DNA of 64,000 nucleotides, from the NCBI RefSeq assembly GCF_008692785.1, contig NZ_VXJV01000003.1, forward strand, positions 62,001 through 126,000, given 5' to 3'. How positions within the stretch are numbered: the first letter of the stretch is position 1; each line of letters starts with the position of its first letter. This DNA is from Salmonella enterica subsp. diarizonae. GTDB lineage: Bacteria; Pseudomonadota; Gammaproteobacteria; Enterobacterales; Enterobacteriaceae. Below, piece by piece: positions 44,383 to 56,854 of the stretch. The notes below the pieces were generated by a model. The model was not told the origin of the DNA. It did no database searches and was given only the letters and a program-made list of their open reading frames with translations. The translations under genes and the position numbers were made by a program.

Positions 44383-45246
44383 TTATTCGATATTCTGAAT
44401 TTGCTCGCGCATTTGCTCGATCAACACTTTTAATTCAATAGCGGAGTTAGTTACATCAGCGTTGATGGATTTGGACGCCAGGGTGTTCGACTCACGGTTA
44501 AATTCTTGCATCATGAAGTCCAGACGGCGACCTACCGCCTCTTTTTTCTTCAGAATGTTGTAAGTCTCTTTGACGTGCGCTTCCAGACGATCCAGCTCTT
44601 CCGCCACATCAATGCGTTGCGCCATCATCACCAGTTCTTGCTCCAGACGGTTGTTTTCAAGCTGTACCTGCGCGTCTTCCAGCTTGGCAACCAGGCGTTC
44701 ACGCTGCCATCGCAAGATTTCCGGCATATGCGCGCGAACTTTCGCTACTTCGGCGCTGACGCCTTCCAGCCGTTGTTCAATCAGCGCTTTTAGCGCCTGG
44801 CCTTCCGTTTCACGCGCTACGATAAAGTCGTCCAGCGTACCGTCCAGCGCGGCTAAAATTTCTGCGGCAATCGCGTCCAGATCCTGCTCTTGCGCCGCCA
44901 TGACACCTGGCCAGCGCAAAATATCAACCGGATTGATTTCCCCTTCGTCGCTCTGCATTTTGACCCAGTTTGCGGCGCTAACCAGTTGTTTTGCCAGCTT
45001 TTCATTCAGAATAAGCTCGCCTTGCGCGCTGGCATCGGGTTCAAAACGCAGCATGCATTCGACTTTGCCGCGCGTCAGACGTGTACGAATGCGCTCGCGC
45101 ACGACGGGTTCAAGACTACGGAACTGTTCCGGCAGACGAAAGTAAGTTTCCAGATAACGCTGGTTTACCGAGCGCATTTCCCAGGTCGCGCTACCCCATT
45201 CACCCTTAATTTCACGCCGGGCGTAGGCGGTCATACTGCGGATCAT
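44383..45246 (-). CDS. yicC: YicC-family endoribonuclease
   Basis: 287 residues. N-terminal MTAYARREIKGEWGSATWEMRSVNQRYLETYFRLPE and C-terminal VGRRLDFMMQEFNRESNTLASKSINADVTNSAIELKVLIEQMREQIQNIE are the two conserved YicC domains. Members are metal-dependent endoribonucleases acting on small RNAs such as RyhB. Divergent from rph-pyrE. A short hairpin (GCCCGC/GCGGGC at 44344-44360) lies after its stop, between it and the LysR gene. Confidence 0.95.
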   Translation of the reverse strand: MIRSMTAYARREIKGEWGSATWEMRSVNQRYLETYFRLPEQFRSLEPVVRERIRTRLTRGKVECMLRFEPDASAQGELILNEKLAKQLVSAANWVKMQSDEGEINPVDILRWPGVMAAQEQDLDAIAAEILAALDGTLDDFIVARETEGQALKALIEQRLEGVSAEVAKVRAHMPEILRWQRERLVAKLEDAQVQLENNRLEQELVMMAQRIDVAEELDRLEAHVKETYNILKKKEAVGRRLDFMMQEFNRESNTLASKSINADVTNSAIELKVLIEQMREQIQNIE

Positions 45247-45306
45247 AGATGTTCCCGTTTTTAAAGGAGAGATGAGGGGATTATAGCTATCCAGGCCTTG
45301 TCAGGA

Positions 45307-45335
45307 TAGGAATAACCATCGGAAGTCCGTATAAT
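45307..45335 (+). promoter_or_regulatory. rph-pyrE promoter
   Basis: A perfect -10 TATAAT at 45330-45335, with a poor -35 (TAGGAA, 45307-45312) at 17-base spacing, 37 bases before the rph start. Confidence 0.6.
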
Positions 45336-45371
45336 GCGCAGCCACATTCGTTTTAAGTCGGAGATCTCAAT

Positions 45372-46088
45372 ATGCGTCCAGCAGGCCGTAGCGCTAATCA
45401 GGTGCGTCCCGTAACCCTGACCCGTAACTATACAAAACACGCTGAAGGCTCGGTACTGGTCGAATTTGGAGATACCAAAGTGTTGTGCACCGCCTCCATT
45501 GAAGAAGGCGTCCCGCGTTTTCTGAAAGGACAAGGCCAGGGGTGGATCACCGCTGAGTATGGCATGTTGCCTCGCGCCACCCATACCCGTAACGCGCGCG
45601 AAGCGGCAAAGGGTAAGCAGGGTGGTCGTACTATGGAAATTCAGCGTTTGATCGCGCGTGCGCTGCGTGCGGCGGTCGATCTGAAAACGCTCGGCGAATT
45701 TACCATTACGCTGGACTGCGATGTAATCCAGGCCGATGGCGGTACGCGTACAGCGTCTATTACCGGTGCCTGCGTGGCGTTGGCGGATGCGCTGAATAAG
45801 CTGGTTGCAAACGGTAAGCTGAAAACCAATCCGATGAAAGGCATGGTGGCGGCGGTTTCCGTAGGCATCGTTAACGGCGAAGCGATCTGCGATCTGGAGT
45901 ATGTTGAAGATTCCGCCGCAGAAACCGACATGAACGTCGTGATGACCGAAGACGGCCGCATCATTGAAGTACAGGGCACCGCGGAAGGCGAACCGTTCAG
46001 CCATGAAGAACTTCTCACTTTGTTGGCGCTGGCCCGAGGGGGAATTGAATCCATTGTAGCGACGCAGAAGGCGGCGTTAGAAAATTGA
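45372..46088 (+). CDS. rph: RNase PH
   Basis: 238 residues, full length. [41 protein letters not shown] and the phosphate-site [14 protein letters not shown] are typical, as is the C-terminus [16 protein letters not shown]. It trims tRNA and other RNA 3' ends phosphorolytically. In E. coli K-12 a frameshift shortens this gene and lowers pyrE expression; here the frame is intact. Translation up to the end couples to pyrE attenuation. Confidence 0.97.
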
Positions 46089-46092
46089 TTTT

Positions 46093-46120
46093 AAGGCGAC
46101 TGAAAAGTCGCCTTTTTTTT
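46093..46120 (+). terminator. pyrE attenuator
   Basis: AAGGCGACT-GAAA-AGTCGCCTT followed by eight T. Just 5 bases after the rph stop and 47 before pyrE, as in the classical UTP-sensing attenuator, where ribosomes following RNA polymerase prevent the hairpin. Confidence 0.92.
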
Positions 46121-46166
46121 GTCCGTAAATTTCGTAAATGATGAAAGTAAGAAAAGGAGCGAATCC

Positions 46167-46808
46167 ATGAAGCCGTATCAGCGCCAGTTTATTGAGTTTG
46201 CGCTTAACAAGCAGGTACTAAAGTTTGGCGAGTTTACGCTGAAATCCGGGCGCCAAAGCCCCTATTTCTTCAACGCCGGGCTGTTTAATACCGGGCGCGA
46301 CCTGGCGTTGTTAGGCCGTTTTTATGCCGAAGCTCTGGTTGATTCCGGTATTGAATTTGGTCTGCTGTTTGGCCCCGCATACAAAGGTATTCCGATCGCG
46401 ACGACGACAGCGGTTGCGCTGGCGGAACATCACGATAAAGACCTGCCGTACTGCTTTAACCGCAAAGAGGCAAAAGATCATGGCGAAGGCGGGAATTTGG
46501 TGGGCAGCGCGCTACAGGGCCGCGTGATGCTGGTGGATGACGTGATTACCGCAGGTACGGCGATTCGCGAGTCTATGGAGATTATTCAGGCGCACGGGGC
46601 CACGCTGGCAGGCGTACTGATTTCGCTGGATCGCCAGGAACGTGGCCGCGGCGAGATTTCCGCGATTCAGGAAGTGGAGCGTGACTATGGCTGTAAAGTT
46701 ATCTCCATCATTACGCTGAAAGACCTGATTGCCTATCTGGAAGAAAAACCTGAGATGGCTGAGCATCTGGCTGCTGTGCGGGCATACCAGGAAGAATTTG
46801 GGGTGTAA
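46167..46808 (+). CDS. pyrE: Orotate phosphoribosyltransferase
   Basis: 213 residues from [47 protein letters not shown]-binding motif [16 protein letters not shown] and the mobile loop with [13 protein letters not shown]. Makes orotidine 5'-phosphate in pyrimidine synthesis. An AAGGAG site precedes it; an earlier in-frame Met at 46119 lies in the attenuator and is rejected. Confidence 0.98.
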   Translation: MKPYQRQFIEFALNKQVLKFGEFTLKSGRQSPYFFNAGLFNTGRDLALLGRFYAEALVDSGIEFGLLFGPAYKGIPIATTTAVALAEHHDKDLPYCFNRKEAKDHGEGGNLVGSALQGRVMLVDDVITAGTAIRESMEIIQAHGATLAGVLISLDRQERGRGEISAIQEVERDYGCKVISIITLKDLIAYLEEKPEMAEHLAAVRAYQEEFGV

Positions 46809-46814
46809 GCGAAT

Positions 46815-46850
46815 TGCCCGGTGGCGCTACACTACGCTTACCGGGCCTAT
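46815..46850. repeat. REP element between pyrE and slmA
   Basis: TGCCCGGTGGCGCTACACTA and CGCTTACCGGGCC form a REP stem; a further CGCCTGGATAAGGCG hairpin-like unit follows. It sits between convergent genes. Confidence 0.85.
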
Positions 46851-46887
46851 GTTTCTGTCGCCTGGATAAGGCGTGAGTCGGCCAGCG

Positions 46888-47484
46888 TTACTGTAACTGA
46901 GCGGCAATGAGCGGCCAGCGGGCGTCGAAATCGTCCGTTGGACGGTATTTAAATTCGCTACGCACGAACCGTGAAAGCATACCTTCACAGAAGGCGAGCA
47001 GTTGGCTTGCTAACAGTGTTTCATCCGTCGCGTAGCCTTCGCCTTCACGCATTCTTTTTTCTCGTAGCACCTGGCGGAGCTGCGCTTCGATGCGTTCAAA
47101 AAGCTGGTTAATGCGCCCTTGCAGGCGATCCTGTTCAAACATCAGCGCGTGCCCGGTAAGAATGCGCGTCAGGCCAGGGTTGCGTTCGCCAAAACCCAGA
47201 ATCAGCAACACAATCAGTCGCAAACGCGTGCTGGTGTCTTTTTCATCTTTTAAAATCAGATTGATACGGGTAATCAGACTATCTTCGATAAACTCAATCA
47301 GGCTATCGAACATGCGGGTCTTGCTGGGAAAATGGCGATATAGCGCCGCTTCGGAAACGCCGACCGAGGCCGCCAGTTTTGCCGTCGTGATGCGTTGACT
47401 TCCATCGCTGGATTCAAGCATCAGCGCCAGAGACTGAAGTATTTCTTCGCGACGATTCCTTTTCGCAGTTTGTTTTTCTGCCAT
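46888..47484 (-). CDS. slmA: Nucleoid occlusion factor SlmA
   Basis: 198 residues, TetR family. N-terminal helix-turn-helix ([55 protein letters not shown]) binds SBS sites, and the C-terminal domain inhibits FtsZ. Normal length. It stops Z-ring assembly over the nucleoid. Convergent with pyrE; 108 bases separate it from dut on the same strand. Confidence 0.97.
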   Translation of the reverse strand: MAEKQTAKRNRREEILQSLALMLESSDGSQRITTAKLAASVGVSEAALYRHFPSKTRMFDSLIEFIEDSLITRINLILKDEKDTSTRLRLIVLLILGFGERNPGLTRILTGHALMFEQDRLQGRINQLFERIEAQLRQVLREKRMREGEGYATDETLLASQLLAFCEGMLSRFVRSEFKYRPTDDFDARWPLIAAQLQ

Positions 47485-47592
47485 GTTACAAAATACCCCT
47501 GAAAATAAGCACTTGCCAGGCGAGCACCCACGCTATAACCGCAAACTCAGCGCTTGCGGCAGTATTATGACGTTATTGGGATGCGTAAAAAT

Positions 47593-48051
47593 TTACTTAC
47601 GGCCAGAATGACCGAAGCCGCCCTCGCCACGTTCGGTGGCGTCAAATGCTTCCACCAGATTAAATTCGGCCTGAACGACCGGAACAAACACCATTTGCGC
47701 GATACGTTCGCCGGGTTCAATGGTAAAACTGTCCTGACCACGGTTCCAGATCGAAACCATCAGTTGCCCCTGATAATCGGAATCAATCAGCCCGACCAGG
47801 TTGCCCAGCACGATACCATGTTTATGGCCCAGGCCCGAACGCGGCAACATGACTGCCGCCAGTGATGGATCGGCGATATGAATGGCCAGTCCGGTAGGCA
47901 CCAACGTCGTTGCACCAGGCGCCAGTTCTACGGCGTCGTCGAGACAGGCGCGCAGGTCAAGCCCGGCAGAACCAGAAGTAGCATAAGTCGGCAGCGGAAA
48001 CTGCTGACCAACACGCGGGTCCAGAATCTTAACGTCGATTTTTTTCATCAT
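47593..48051 (-). CDS. dut: dUTPase
   Basis: 152 residues. Trimeric dUTPase with all five motifs visible: [39 protein letters not shown] and a glycine-rich C-terminal GEGGFGHSG. Converts dUTP to dUMP and PPi, keeping uracil out of DNA. The first two codons are both Met. The gene overlaps coaBC by 23 bases, a conserved dfp-dut pair. Confidence 0.97.
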   Translation of the reverse strand: MMKKIDVKILDPRVGQQFPLPTYATSGSAGLDLRACLDDAVELAPGATTLVPTGLAIHIADPSLAAVMLPRSGLGHKHGIVLGNLVGLIDSDYQGQLMVSIWNRGQDSFTIEPGERIAQMVFVPVVQAEFNLVEAFDATERGEGGFGHSGRK

Positions 48052-49252
48052 AACGGGTCACGATCTCGTCGAGTAATAATTGGCCCAGGAGTTCTTTTCG
48101 CTCAAGCGGTAAGACTTTATCTCCATCCTGCCAGAAAAGGTGTAAAGCGTTTTTATCGCTATTAAATCCCTGATTTGAAAGTGAAACATCATTTGCACAA
48201 ATCAGGTCAAGGTTTTTACGGATACGTTTTTGCCGGGCGTATTCTTCCACATTATTCGTTTCCGCGGCAAACCCAACAACATAGGGTCGATTGTCACTGA
48301 GTGCGGCCACCCCGGCGATAATGTCCGGGTTTTTGACCATTTTTATTATTAATTCATCACTTTGCGCCGCCTGTTTTTTGATTTTTTCACTGGCGATAGT
48401 CTTTGCGCGATAGTCAGCCACGGCGGCGCAGCTAATGAAAATATGCTGCTGTTGAACGGCGGCCTGAACAGCGACTTCCATGTCCAGCGCGGTTATAACA
48501 TCAACCCGTTTTACAAAAGGCGGCGTTGGTAACGAAACGGGACCGGAGACCAGCGTGACATTTGCGCCGCGACGCGCGGCGGCCGCCGCAATAGCGAAGC
48601 CCATTTTACCGGAGCTGTGGTTGGAAATATAACGCACCGGGTCGAGCGGTTCGCGCGTCGGACCTGCCGTAATCATGATATTAAGATGTTGCAGATCGTT
48701 GACAGCAGCGAAATGCGCGACGGCCTTATCGACGATAACTAATGGGTCCAGCATTCGGCCAGGACCTACATCGCCACATGCCTGACTGCCGCTATCCGGC
48801 CCCCAAATGAACAGACCGCGAGAGGCGAGTACCTCCAGATTATGTTGCGTGGCGGCAGCGCGGTACATCTGTTGGTTCATGGCCGGAAGAACGGCTACCG
48901 GGGCTGGCGTCGCCAGGCAGATGGTGGAGACTAAATCATTAGCCATACCCGATGCTACACGGGCGATCAGATCGGCGGTCGCGGGGGCAAGAATAACCAG
49001 GTCGGCCCATTTCCCCAACTCGATATGCCCCATCGCGGCTTCGGCGGCAGGGTCAAGCAGACTGTCGGACACCGGATAACCCGACACTGCCTGTAAGCTC
49101 AGGGGGGTAATAAAGGCTTTTGCCGCCTCGGTCATTGCCACGCGCACGTCAGCGCCGCGCTCACGTAAACGGCGTACCAGCTCCGGCGTTTTATACGCAG
49201 CGATACCGCCGCTAACGCCAAGAACAATTTTTTTACCGGCCAGGCTCATCAT
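48029..49252 (-). CDS. coaBC: CoaBC (Dfp), phosphopantothenoylcysteine synthase/decarboxylase
   Basis: 407 residues. N-terminal flavoprotein decarboxylase ([34 protein letters not shown]) and C-terminal synthase ([37 protein letters not shown]). Makes 4'-phosphopantetheine for coenzyme A, with CoaD coded nearby. The second Met (49249) matches the E. coli start. Divergent from radC. Confidence 0.97.
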   Translation of the reverse strand: MMSLAGKKIVLGVSGGIAAYKTPELVRRLRERGADVRVAMTEAAKAFITPLSLQAVSGYPVSDSLLDPAAEAAMGHIELGKWADLVILAPATADLIARVASGMANDLVSTICLATPAPVAVLPAMNQQMYRAAATQHNLEVLASRGLFIWGPDSGSQACGDVGPGRMLDPLVIVDKAVAHFAAVNDLQHLNIMITAGPTREPLDPVRYISNHSSGKMGFAIAAAAARRGANVTLVSGPVSLPTPPFVKRVDVITALDMEVAVQAAVQQQHIFISCAAVADYRAKTIASEKIKKQAAQSDELIIKMVKNPDIIAGVAALSDNRPYVVGFAAETNNVEEYARQKRIRKNLDLICANDVSLSNQGFNSDKNALHLFWQDGDKVLPLERKELLGQLLLDEIVTRYDEKNRR

Positions 49253-49424
49253 GTCTTTCCTGTTGGGTGATTTTGAAAGGCGGCTATTTTATCACAATCT
49301 CTACGGCGTCGTGTCTTTGCCTGCGCTCCACTTTGCGAGGCGCTACGCAAGAACAAAATCGGGGCATCGATCTCTCCCAAAGGCTATGCCACTATGCCGC
49401 TTCCTTAAAAAAGGAGGTGCGCGT

Positions 49425-50090
49425 ATGGATACGTTGGACGGATTATTGCCGCGTGAAAAAATGCTCAGATCCGGCATTGCTTCCCTTAGCGATGTTGAGC
49501 TGCTGGCGCTTTTTTTACGTACCGGCACGCCGGGAAAAGATGTTATGACGTTGGCAAAAGAGATGTTGCAGCGCTTTGGGTCGCTGTATGGCCTGCTGTC
49601 GGCGGACTTTGCGCAGTTTCGCGGCGTAAACGGTATCGGCCTGGCGAAATTCGCGCAGTTGAAAGGCATTGCTGAGCTGGCAAGGCGCTATTACAGTGTG
49701 CGCATGAATGAGGAAAGTGCGTTGCTAAGTCCGGAAATGACGCGGGAATTTCTGCAAAGCCAACTGACGGGCGAGGAGCGTGAGATCTTTCTGGTGATCT
49801 TCCTCGATGCCCAACACCGTGTGCTTCAGCACAGCCGCCTGTTTTCCGGCACGCTTAACCACGTAGAGGTGCATCCGCGTGAGATTGTCCGGGAAGCGAT
49901 TAAACTCAATGCCTCGGCGGTCATTCTGGCGCATAATCACCCTTCAGGCTGCGCAGAGCCGAGTAAAGCGGATAAACTTATCACCGAGCGCGTGATAAAG
50001 TGTTGCCAGTTTATGGACATCCGGGTGCTCGATCACCTGATAATTGGCCGCGGAGAGTACGTTTCTTTTGCCGAACGCGGCTGGATTTAA
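49425..50090 (+). CDS. radC: RadC/JAMM-domain protein
   Basis: 221 residues from [14 protein letters not shown], preceded by a strong AAGGAGG. N-terminal helix-hairpin-helix ([24 protein letters not shown]) and a C-terminal JAB1/MPN metal motif ([22 protein letters not shown]). The role is uncertain in spite of the name; early repair phenotypes came from a recG allele. The frame stays open upstream to 49251, but that part does not match the family. Confidence 0.93.
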   Translation: MDTLDGLLPREKMLRSGIASLSDVELLALFLRTGTPGKDVMTLAKEMLQRFGSLYGLLSADFAQFRGVNGIGLAKFAQLKGIAELARRYYSVRMNEESALLSPEMTREFLQSQLTGEEREIFLVIFLDAQHRVLQHSRLFSGTLNHVEVHPREIVREAIKLNASAVILAHNHPSGCAEPSKADKLITERVIKCCQFMDIRVLDHLIIGRGEYVSFAERGWI

Positions 50091-50132
50091 GGTACTTTGC
50101 GCGATCCATCGGGATCTTTGTCTGTTCGGGAC

Positions 50133-50161
50133 TTGAGCATATCGCCGGGTCAGCGTATACT
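50133..50161 (+). promoter_or_regulatory. rpmBG promoter
   Basis: TTGAGC (50133-50138), 17 bases, then TATACT (50156-50161). The leader that follows to 50306 is ~140 bases, with stems that may take part in control of the ribosomal protein unit. Confidence 0.75.
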
Positions 50162-50285
50162 ACGCCACCTTTGAGAATCTCGGGTTTGGCATTTGGGCCT
50201 GGCAATCGGGGGTTCACTTAGAACCGTCGTGACCGGGCTTTACAGCCTGACGAGGCGCCAATACCCCATACGAAGCTCGAGCTAA

Positions 50286-50543
<258 letters not shown>

Positions 50544-50560
50544 GTACTAAGAGGAAATAA

Positions 50561-50731
<171 letters not shown>

Positions 50732-50749
50732 TTCTCGCTTTGATGTAAC

Positions 50750-50777
50750 AAAAACCTCGCCTCGGCGGGGTTTTTTG
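50750..50777 (+). terminator. rpmBG terminator
   Basis: AAAACCTCGC-CTC-GGCGGGGTTTT, a perfect GC-rich stem followed by T-run (50771-50776). It lies 19 bases after rpmG. Confidence 0.92.
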
Positions 50778-50829
50778 TTTTTCTGGCCGTCCCCATATTA
50801 ATAAGACCTGTCACACTGCCGGAGACGTT

Positions 50830-51639
50830 ATGCCTGAATTACCCGAAGTTGAAACCAGCCGCCGGGGTATTGAACCCCATTTAGTTGGCGCTACTATTCT
50901 GCACGCCCATATCCGTAACGGTCGTCTGCGCTGGCCGGTTTCAGATGAAATTTATCGTCTGAGCGATACGCCCATCCTCAGCGTGCAGCGTCGTGCCAAG
51001 TATCTGCTGCTGGAGCTGCCTGACGGCTGGATAATCATTCACCTGGGGATGTCGGGAAGCTTGCGGATACTGGCGGAAGCGCTGCCGGCGGAAAAGCACG
51101 ACCATGTCGATTTGGTGATGAGCAATGGCAAAATTCTACGTTATACCGATCCTCGCCGCTTTGGCGCCTGGTTATGGACCAAAGAGCTGGAAGGGCATAA
51201 CGTACTGGCGCATCTGGGACCGGAGCCGCTAAGCGATGAGTTTAATGGCGAATATTTGCAGCAGAAATGCGCGAAGAAGAAGACGGCGATTAAACCCTGG
51301 CTGATGGATAACAAGCTGGTGGTCGGCGTGGGGAATATCTACGCCAGCGAGTCGCTGTTTGCCGCTGGTATTCACCCTGACCGCCTGGCGTCGTCACTCT
51401 CGACAGAGGAGTGCGACCTGCTGGCGCGAGTGATTAAAGCCGTTTTGCTGCGCTCTATCGAACAAGGCGGGACAACGCTGAAGGATTTTCTGCAAAGCGA
51501 TGGAAAACCGGGCTATTTTGCGCAGGAGTTGCAGGTGTACGGGCGCAAAGGCGAGCCGTGTCGGGTATGCGGTACGCCGATAGTCGCAACGAAACACGCA
51601 CAGCGTGCGACGTTCTATTGCCGTCACTGTCAGAAGTAA
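50830..51639 (+). CDS. mutM: Formamidopyrimidine-DNA glycosylase (Fpg)
   Basis: 269 residues. The mature N-terminus PELPEVET holds catalytic Pro2 and Glu3; [20 protein letters not shown] is the H2TH region; the C-terminal zinc finger has C-R-V-C ... F-Y-C-R-H-C. Removes 8-oxoguanine and formamidopyrimidines from DNA. Convergent with coaD, with no clear hairpin between. Confidence 0.98.
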   Translation: MPELPEVETSRRGIEPHLVGATILHAHIRNGRLRWPVSDEIYRLSDTPILSVQRRAKYLLLELPDGWIIIHLGMSGSLRILAEALPAEKHDHVDLVMSNGKILRYTDPRRFGAWLWTKELEGHNVLAHLGPEPLSDEFNGEYLQQKCAKKKTAIKPWLMDNKLVVGVGNIYASESLFAAGIHPDRLASSLSTEECDLLARVIKAVLLRSIEQGGTTLKDFLQSDGKPGYFAQELQVYGRKGEPCRVCGTPIVATKHAQRATFYCRHCQK

Positions 51640-51662
51640 AACGCCAGGCCCGGCAAGGAGAC

Positions 51663-53428
<1,766 letters not shown>

Positions 53429-53836
53429 AGTAAATAGCTGACTTATGGATGTGCTGGGGATTCTATGTATTTAGCCTGGGCTTTACCATTACTTTTCCCA
53501 TTTTTGCGCCAAATTGGCTCAGAAGCGGGGATTCCAGGCGCGAAACCTCATTATTTTTGCATTTTTACGCAATCCATTGAAATTTGCCGCCCTTGTCGCC
53601 CCAGGCAATTGGAATGACCATTCAAAATAGAGGGGTAAATTAATATCTCTTTGAATTTATAATTAAAAAAATGATTGTGTATAAAATTTATTCGTATCGG
53701 ATTGCTGCGAAAGAAGTGTTACACTAGCGCATCTAAAATGAGTGCGGTATTAGCCATCGGGTTGCTGTGAAGCCTGGGGCGGTAGCGTGCTTTTTTCTGC
53801 TTATTTATCCGGACAATTTCAACCAAAGAGTCGCTT
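53429..53836. other. 408-base divergent spacer waaA/waaQ with promoter
   Basis: Contains no gene. 53600-53700 is AT-rich. A -10-like TACACT (53720-53725) with a weak -35 (TCGGAT, 53697-53702, spacing 17) could be the waaQ promoter, upstream of the JUMPstart. The waaA promoter should be at the left end. Confidence 0.55.
53751..53789 (+). promoter_or_regulatory. JUMPstart with ops element (RfaH recruitment)
   Basis: The ops core GGCGGTAGCGTG lies at 53778-53789, 48 bases before waaQ, and the preceding ~27 bases follow the JUMPstart pattern. RfaH loads at ops during the pause and keeps RNA polymerase elongating through the long, AT-rich waa operon. Confidence 0.92.
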
Positions 53837-54907
53837 GTGGAAAAGCCATTTCGAAGAATTCTGATTATAAAAATGCGTTTTCATGGAGACATGTTACTTA
53901 CCACCCCAGTCATCAGTACGCTGAAGCAGAATTATCCCGATGCAAAAATCGATGTGCTTCTTTATCAGAACACCATACCGATATTGTCGGAAAATCCGGA
54001 GATTAATGCACTCTATGGCATCAGTAACAAAGGCGCAGGAACAAAAGAGAAGATTAAAAACGCGCTATCGCTGATCAAAAAATTGCGTGCTAACCCGTAT
54101 GATCTGGTTGTCAATCTTACCGATCAGTGGAGCGTGGCGCTTATTGTGCGTTTTTTAGACGCAAAAATAAAAATCTCGCAGGATTTCGGTAATCGTCAGT
54201 CTGCTTTATGGAAAAAGAGCTTTACGCATTTAGTGCCTTATGCGGGAGAGCATGCTGTCGAGCGCACGTTATCCGCGCTAAAGCCGTTAGCGCTAAAACA
54301 GTATGTCACGGAAACCACCATGAGCTATCGCCCGGAACATTGGGAAAACATGCGACAACAGCTCAAACAACTTGGCGTAACCCGGCAATATGTCGTTATT
54401 CAGCCTACGGCACGGCAGCTATTTAAGTGCTGGGATAACGATAAATTCTCTCAGGTTATTGATGCCGTGCAGCGCCGTGGCTATCAGGTTGTACTGACGT
54501 CAGGCCCGGCCGCAGACGAGATGGCCTGCGTGGATGATATTGCACGCGGCTGTGAGACAAAACCGATTACCGGTCTGGCGGGTAAAACTCGCTTTCCTGA
54601 GTTGGGCGCATTGATTGACCATGCGGATCTGTTTATCGGTGTTGATTCGGCCCCCGGTCATATCGCCGCAGCAGTCAAAACGCCGGTCATTTGCCTTTTC
54701 GGCGCGACGGATCATGTGTTCTGGCGTCCCTGGACCGACGACATGATTCAGTTTTGGGCAGGGAATTATCAGCCGATGCCTGAACGGCATGAGCTTGATC
54801 GTAATAAAAAATACCTTTCCGTTATTCCGGCTGAAGATGTTATCGCCGCGACGGAAAAAATGCTGCCGCATGAGGCACGCCCAATAGATTTGGACAGCCT
54901 GCTATGA
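53837..54907 (+). CDS. waaQ: LPS heptosyltransferase III
   Basis: 356 residues, GT9. FRRILIIKMRFHGDMLLTTPVISTLKQNYPDAKIDVLLY is the ADP-heptose transferase start, with the late DLFIGVDSAPGHIAAAVKTPVICLFGATD motif. Adds the branch heptose (HepIII) of the inner core. It starts with a GTG (at 53837). Overlaps waaG by 4 bases; first gene of the RfaH-dependent operon. Confidence 0.96.
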   Translation: MEKPFRRILIIKMRFHGDMLLTTPVISTLKQNYPDAKIDVLLYQNTIPILSENPEINALYGISNKGAGTKEKIKNALSLIKKLRANPYDLVVNLTDQWSVALIVRFLDAKIKISQDFGNRQSALWKKSFTHLVPYAGEHAVERTLSALKPLALKQYVTETTMSYRPEHWENMRQQLKQLGVTRQYVVIQPTARQLFKCWDNDKFSQVIDAVQRRGYQVVLTSGPAADEMACVDDIARGCETKPITGLAGKTRFPELGALIDHADLFIGVDSAPGHIAAAVKTPVICLFGATDHVFWRPWTDDMIQFWAGNYQPMPERHELDRNKKYLSVIPAEDVIAATEKMLPHEARPIDLDSLL

Positions 54908-56028
54908 GAGTTGCCTTTTGCTTATATAAATATTTTCCTTTTGGCGGTCTGCAGCGTGATTTTATGCGCATTGCCCAAACCGTGGCGGCGCGAGGTCATC
55001 AGGTTCGTGTTTATACTCAGACATGGGAGGGGGAATGCCCGGATAACTTTGAATTAATCCGCGTGCCGGTTAAATCCCGGACGAACCACGGTCGTAACGC
55101 AGAATATTATGCCTGGGTACAACACCATTTGCGCGACTACCCTGTCGATCGGGTTGTTGGATTCAATAAGATGCCGGGCCTTGATGTGTATTATGCCGCG
55201 GACGTGTGTTACGCCGAAAAAGTCGCACAGGAAAAAGGTTTTTTCTATCGCCTGACATCACGTTACCGGCATTATGCTGCTTTTGAACGCGCCACGTTTG
55301 AACACGGCAAGCAGACGCAGCTATTAATGCTGACGAATAAGCAGATTGCTGACTTCCAAAAACATTATCAGACTGAAGCGGAACGTTTCCATATTCTTCC
55401 TCCGGGGATTTACCCGGACAGAAAATATAGCCAACAGATCCCGAATAGTCGTCAAATTTATCGTCAGAAAAACGGTATCTCAGAACAGCAAAAATTACTG
55501 TTACAAGTGGGGTCTGACTTTACCCGTAAAGGTGTGGATCGCTCTATTGAAGCGCTGGCATCGCTACCCGAATCTTTACGGCAAAATACGGTGCTCTATG
55601 TTGTCGGGCAGGATAAGCCGAAGAAGTTAGCGGCACTGGCTGAAAGAAGCGGCGTCGGTGCGAATGTGCATTTTTTCTGTGGACGTAGTGATATCGCGGA
55701 ATTAATGGCGGCAGCCGACCTTTTACTGCATCCAGCCTATCAGGAAGCCGCTGGTATTGTTTTGCTGGAAGCCATTACTGCTGGTTTGCCGGTATTGACA
55801 ACCGCGGTGTGCGGTTATGCACATTATATTGTGGATGCAAACTGTGGCGAAGCGATGGCTGAACCTTTCCGTCAGGATGTGCTAAATGAGGTTTTACTCA
55901 AAGCGCTGACACAGCCTTCCTTACGCAGCGCCTGGGCTGAAAATGCGCGGTATTATGCTGATACCCAGGATTTATACAGCTTACCGGAGAAGGCCGCAGA
56001 TATTATTACAGGTGATTTAGATGGTTGA
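54904..56028 (+). CDS. waaG: LPS glucosyltransferase I
   Basis: 374 residues, GT4, GT-B fold: [55 protein letters not shown] and the EX7E motif in [23 protein letters not shown]. Adds the first outer-core glucose to HepII. Overlaps waaP by 8 bases. Confidence 0.97.
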   Translation: MRVAFCLYKYFPFGGLQRDFMRIAQTVAARGHQVRVYTQTWEGECPDNFELIRVPVKSRTNHGRNAEYYAWVQHHLRDYPVDRVVGFNKMPGLDVYYAADVCYAEKVAQEKGFFYRLTSRYRHYAAFERATFEHGKQTQLLMLTNKQIADFQKHYQTEAERFHILPPGIYPDRKYSQQIPNSRQIYRQKNGISEQQKLLLQVGSDFTRKGVDRSIEALASLPESLRQNTVLYVVGQDKPKKLAALAERSGVGANVHFFCGRSDIAELMAAADLLLHPAYQEAAGIVLLEAITAGLPVLTTAVCGYAHYIVDANCGEAMAEPFRQDVLNEVLLKALTQPSLRSAWAENARYYADTQDLYSLPEKAADIITGDLDG

Positions 56029-56818
56029 GCTGAAAGCGCCGTTAACCACACTATGGCGCGGTAAAGATGCTTTTGAGGAAGTGAAAACGTTACAGGGCGA
56101 AGTGTTCAGAGAGCTGGAAACGCGTCGAACATTGCGGTTTGAGCTGGACGGCAAAACCTACTTCCTGAAGTGGCATAAAGGCACCTCTCTGAAAGAAATT
56201 GTGAAGAACCTGATTTCGTTACGTATGCCTGTACTGGGCGCTGACAGAGAATGGCACGCTATTCACCGCCTGCAAGAGCTAGGGGTAGATACGATGCACG
56301 GCGTTGGTTTTGGTGAAAAAGGTGTAAACCCGCTAACCAGAACATCATTTATTATCACCGAAGATTTAACGCCCACGATTAGCCTTGAAGACTACTGCGC
56401 TGACTGGGCTGTTAATCCACCGGACGTGCAGGTGAAGCGGATGATCATTAAGCGTGTTGCGACCATGGTACGTAAAATGCACGTCGGGGGAATTAACCAT
56501 CGCGACTGTTATATTTGCCACTTTCTTCTGCATTTGCCTTTCACTGGCCGCGAAGAGGATTTAAAAATCTCCGTAATCGACCTGCATCGCGCGCAGATAC
56601 GCCAGCGCGTTCCCCTTCGCTGGCGTGATAAAGATTTAATTGGGCTTTATTTTTCTTCAATGAATATTGGCCTGACTCAGCGAGATATATTCCGGTTTAT
56701 GCGTGAGTATTTCTCTCTTCCCCTGCGAGAGATTTTGCGAAAAGAATCGGGGTTGATTCATCAGGCGGATGTTAAAGCCGCTCGAATCAAAGAAAGAACA
56801 ATAAGAAAACATCTTTAA
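56021..56818 (+). CDS. waaP: LPS heptose I kinase
   Basis: 265 residues. Kinase-like fold with conserved Lys in [13 protein letters not shown], catalytic loop [13 protein letters not shown] and DLHRAQIR. Phosphorylates heptose I of the inner core, important for membrane integrity and polymyxin resistance. From here on the cluster becomes AT-rich. Confidence 0.97.
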   Translation: MVELKAPLTTLWRGKDAFEEVKTLQGEVFRELETRRTLRFELDGKTYFLKWHKGTSLKEIVKNLISLRMPVLGADREWHAIHRLQELGVDTMHGVGFGEKGVNPLTRTSFIITEDLTPTISLEDYCADWAVNPPDVQVKRMIIKRVATMVRKMHVGGINHRDCYICHFLLHLPFTGREEDLKISVIDLHRAQIRQRVPLRWRDKDLIGLYFSSMNIGLTQRDIFRFMREYFSLPLREILRKESGLIHQADVKAARIKERTIRKHL

Positions 56819-56854
56819 TATAAATGCTGTATTTATAAATAGCATAGAGGCTGT

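Noticed and set aside
46119-46166. Longer N-terminus for PyrE
   Set aside because: It would be translated from within the attenuator T-run and is absent from the family; the AAGGAG site supports 46167.
49251-49424. 58-residue N-terminal extension of RadC
   Set aside because: No similarity to RadC, and a strong AAGGAGG stands just before 49425.
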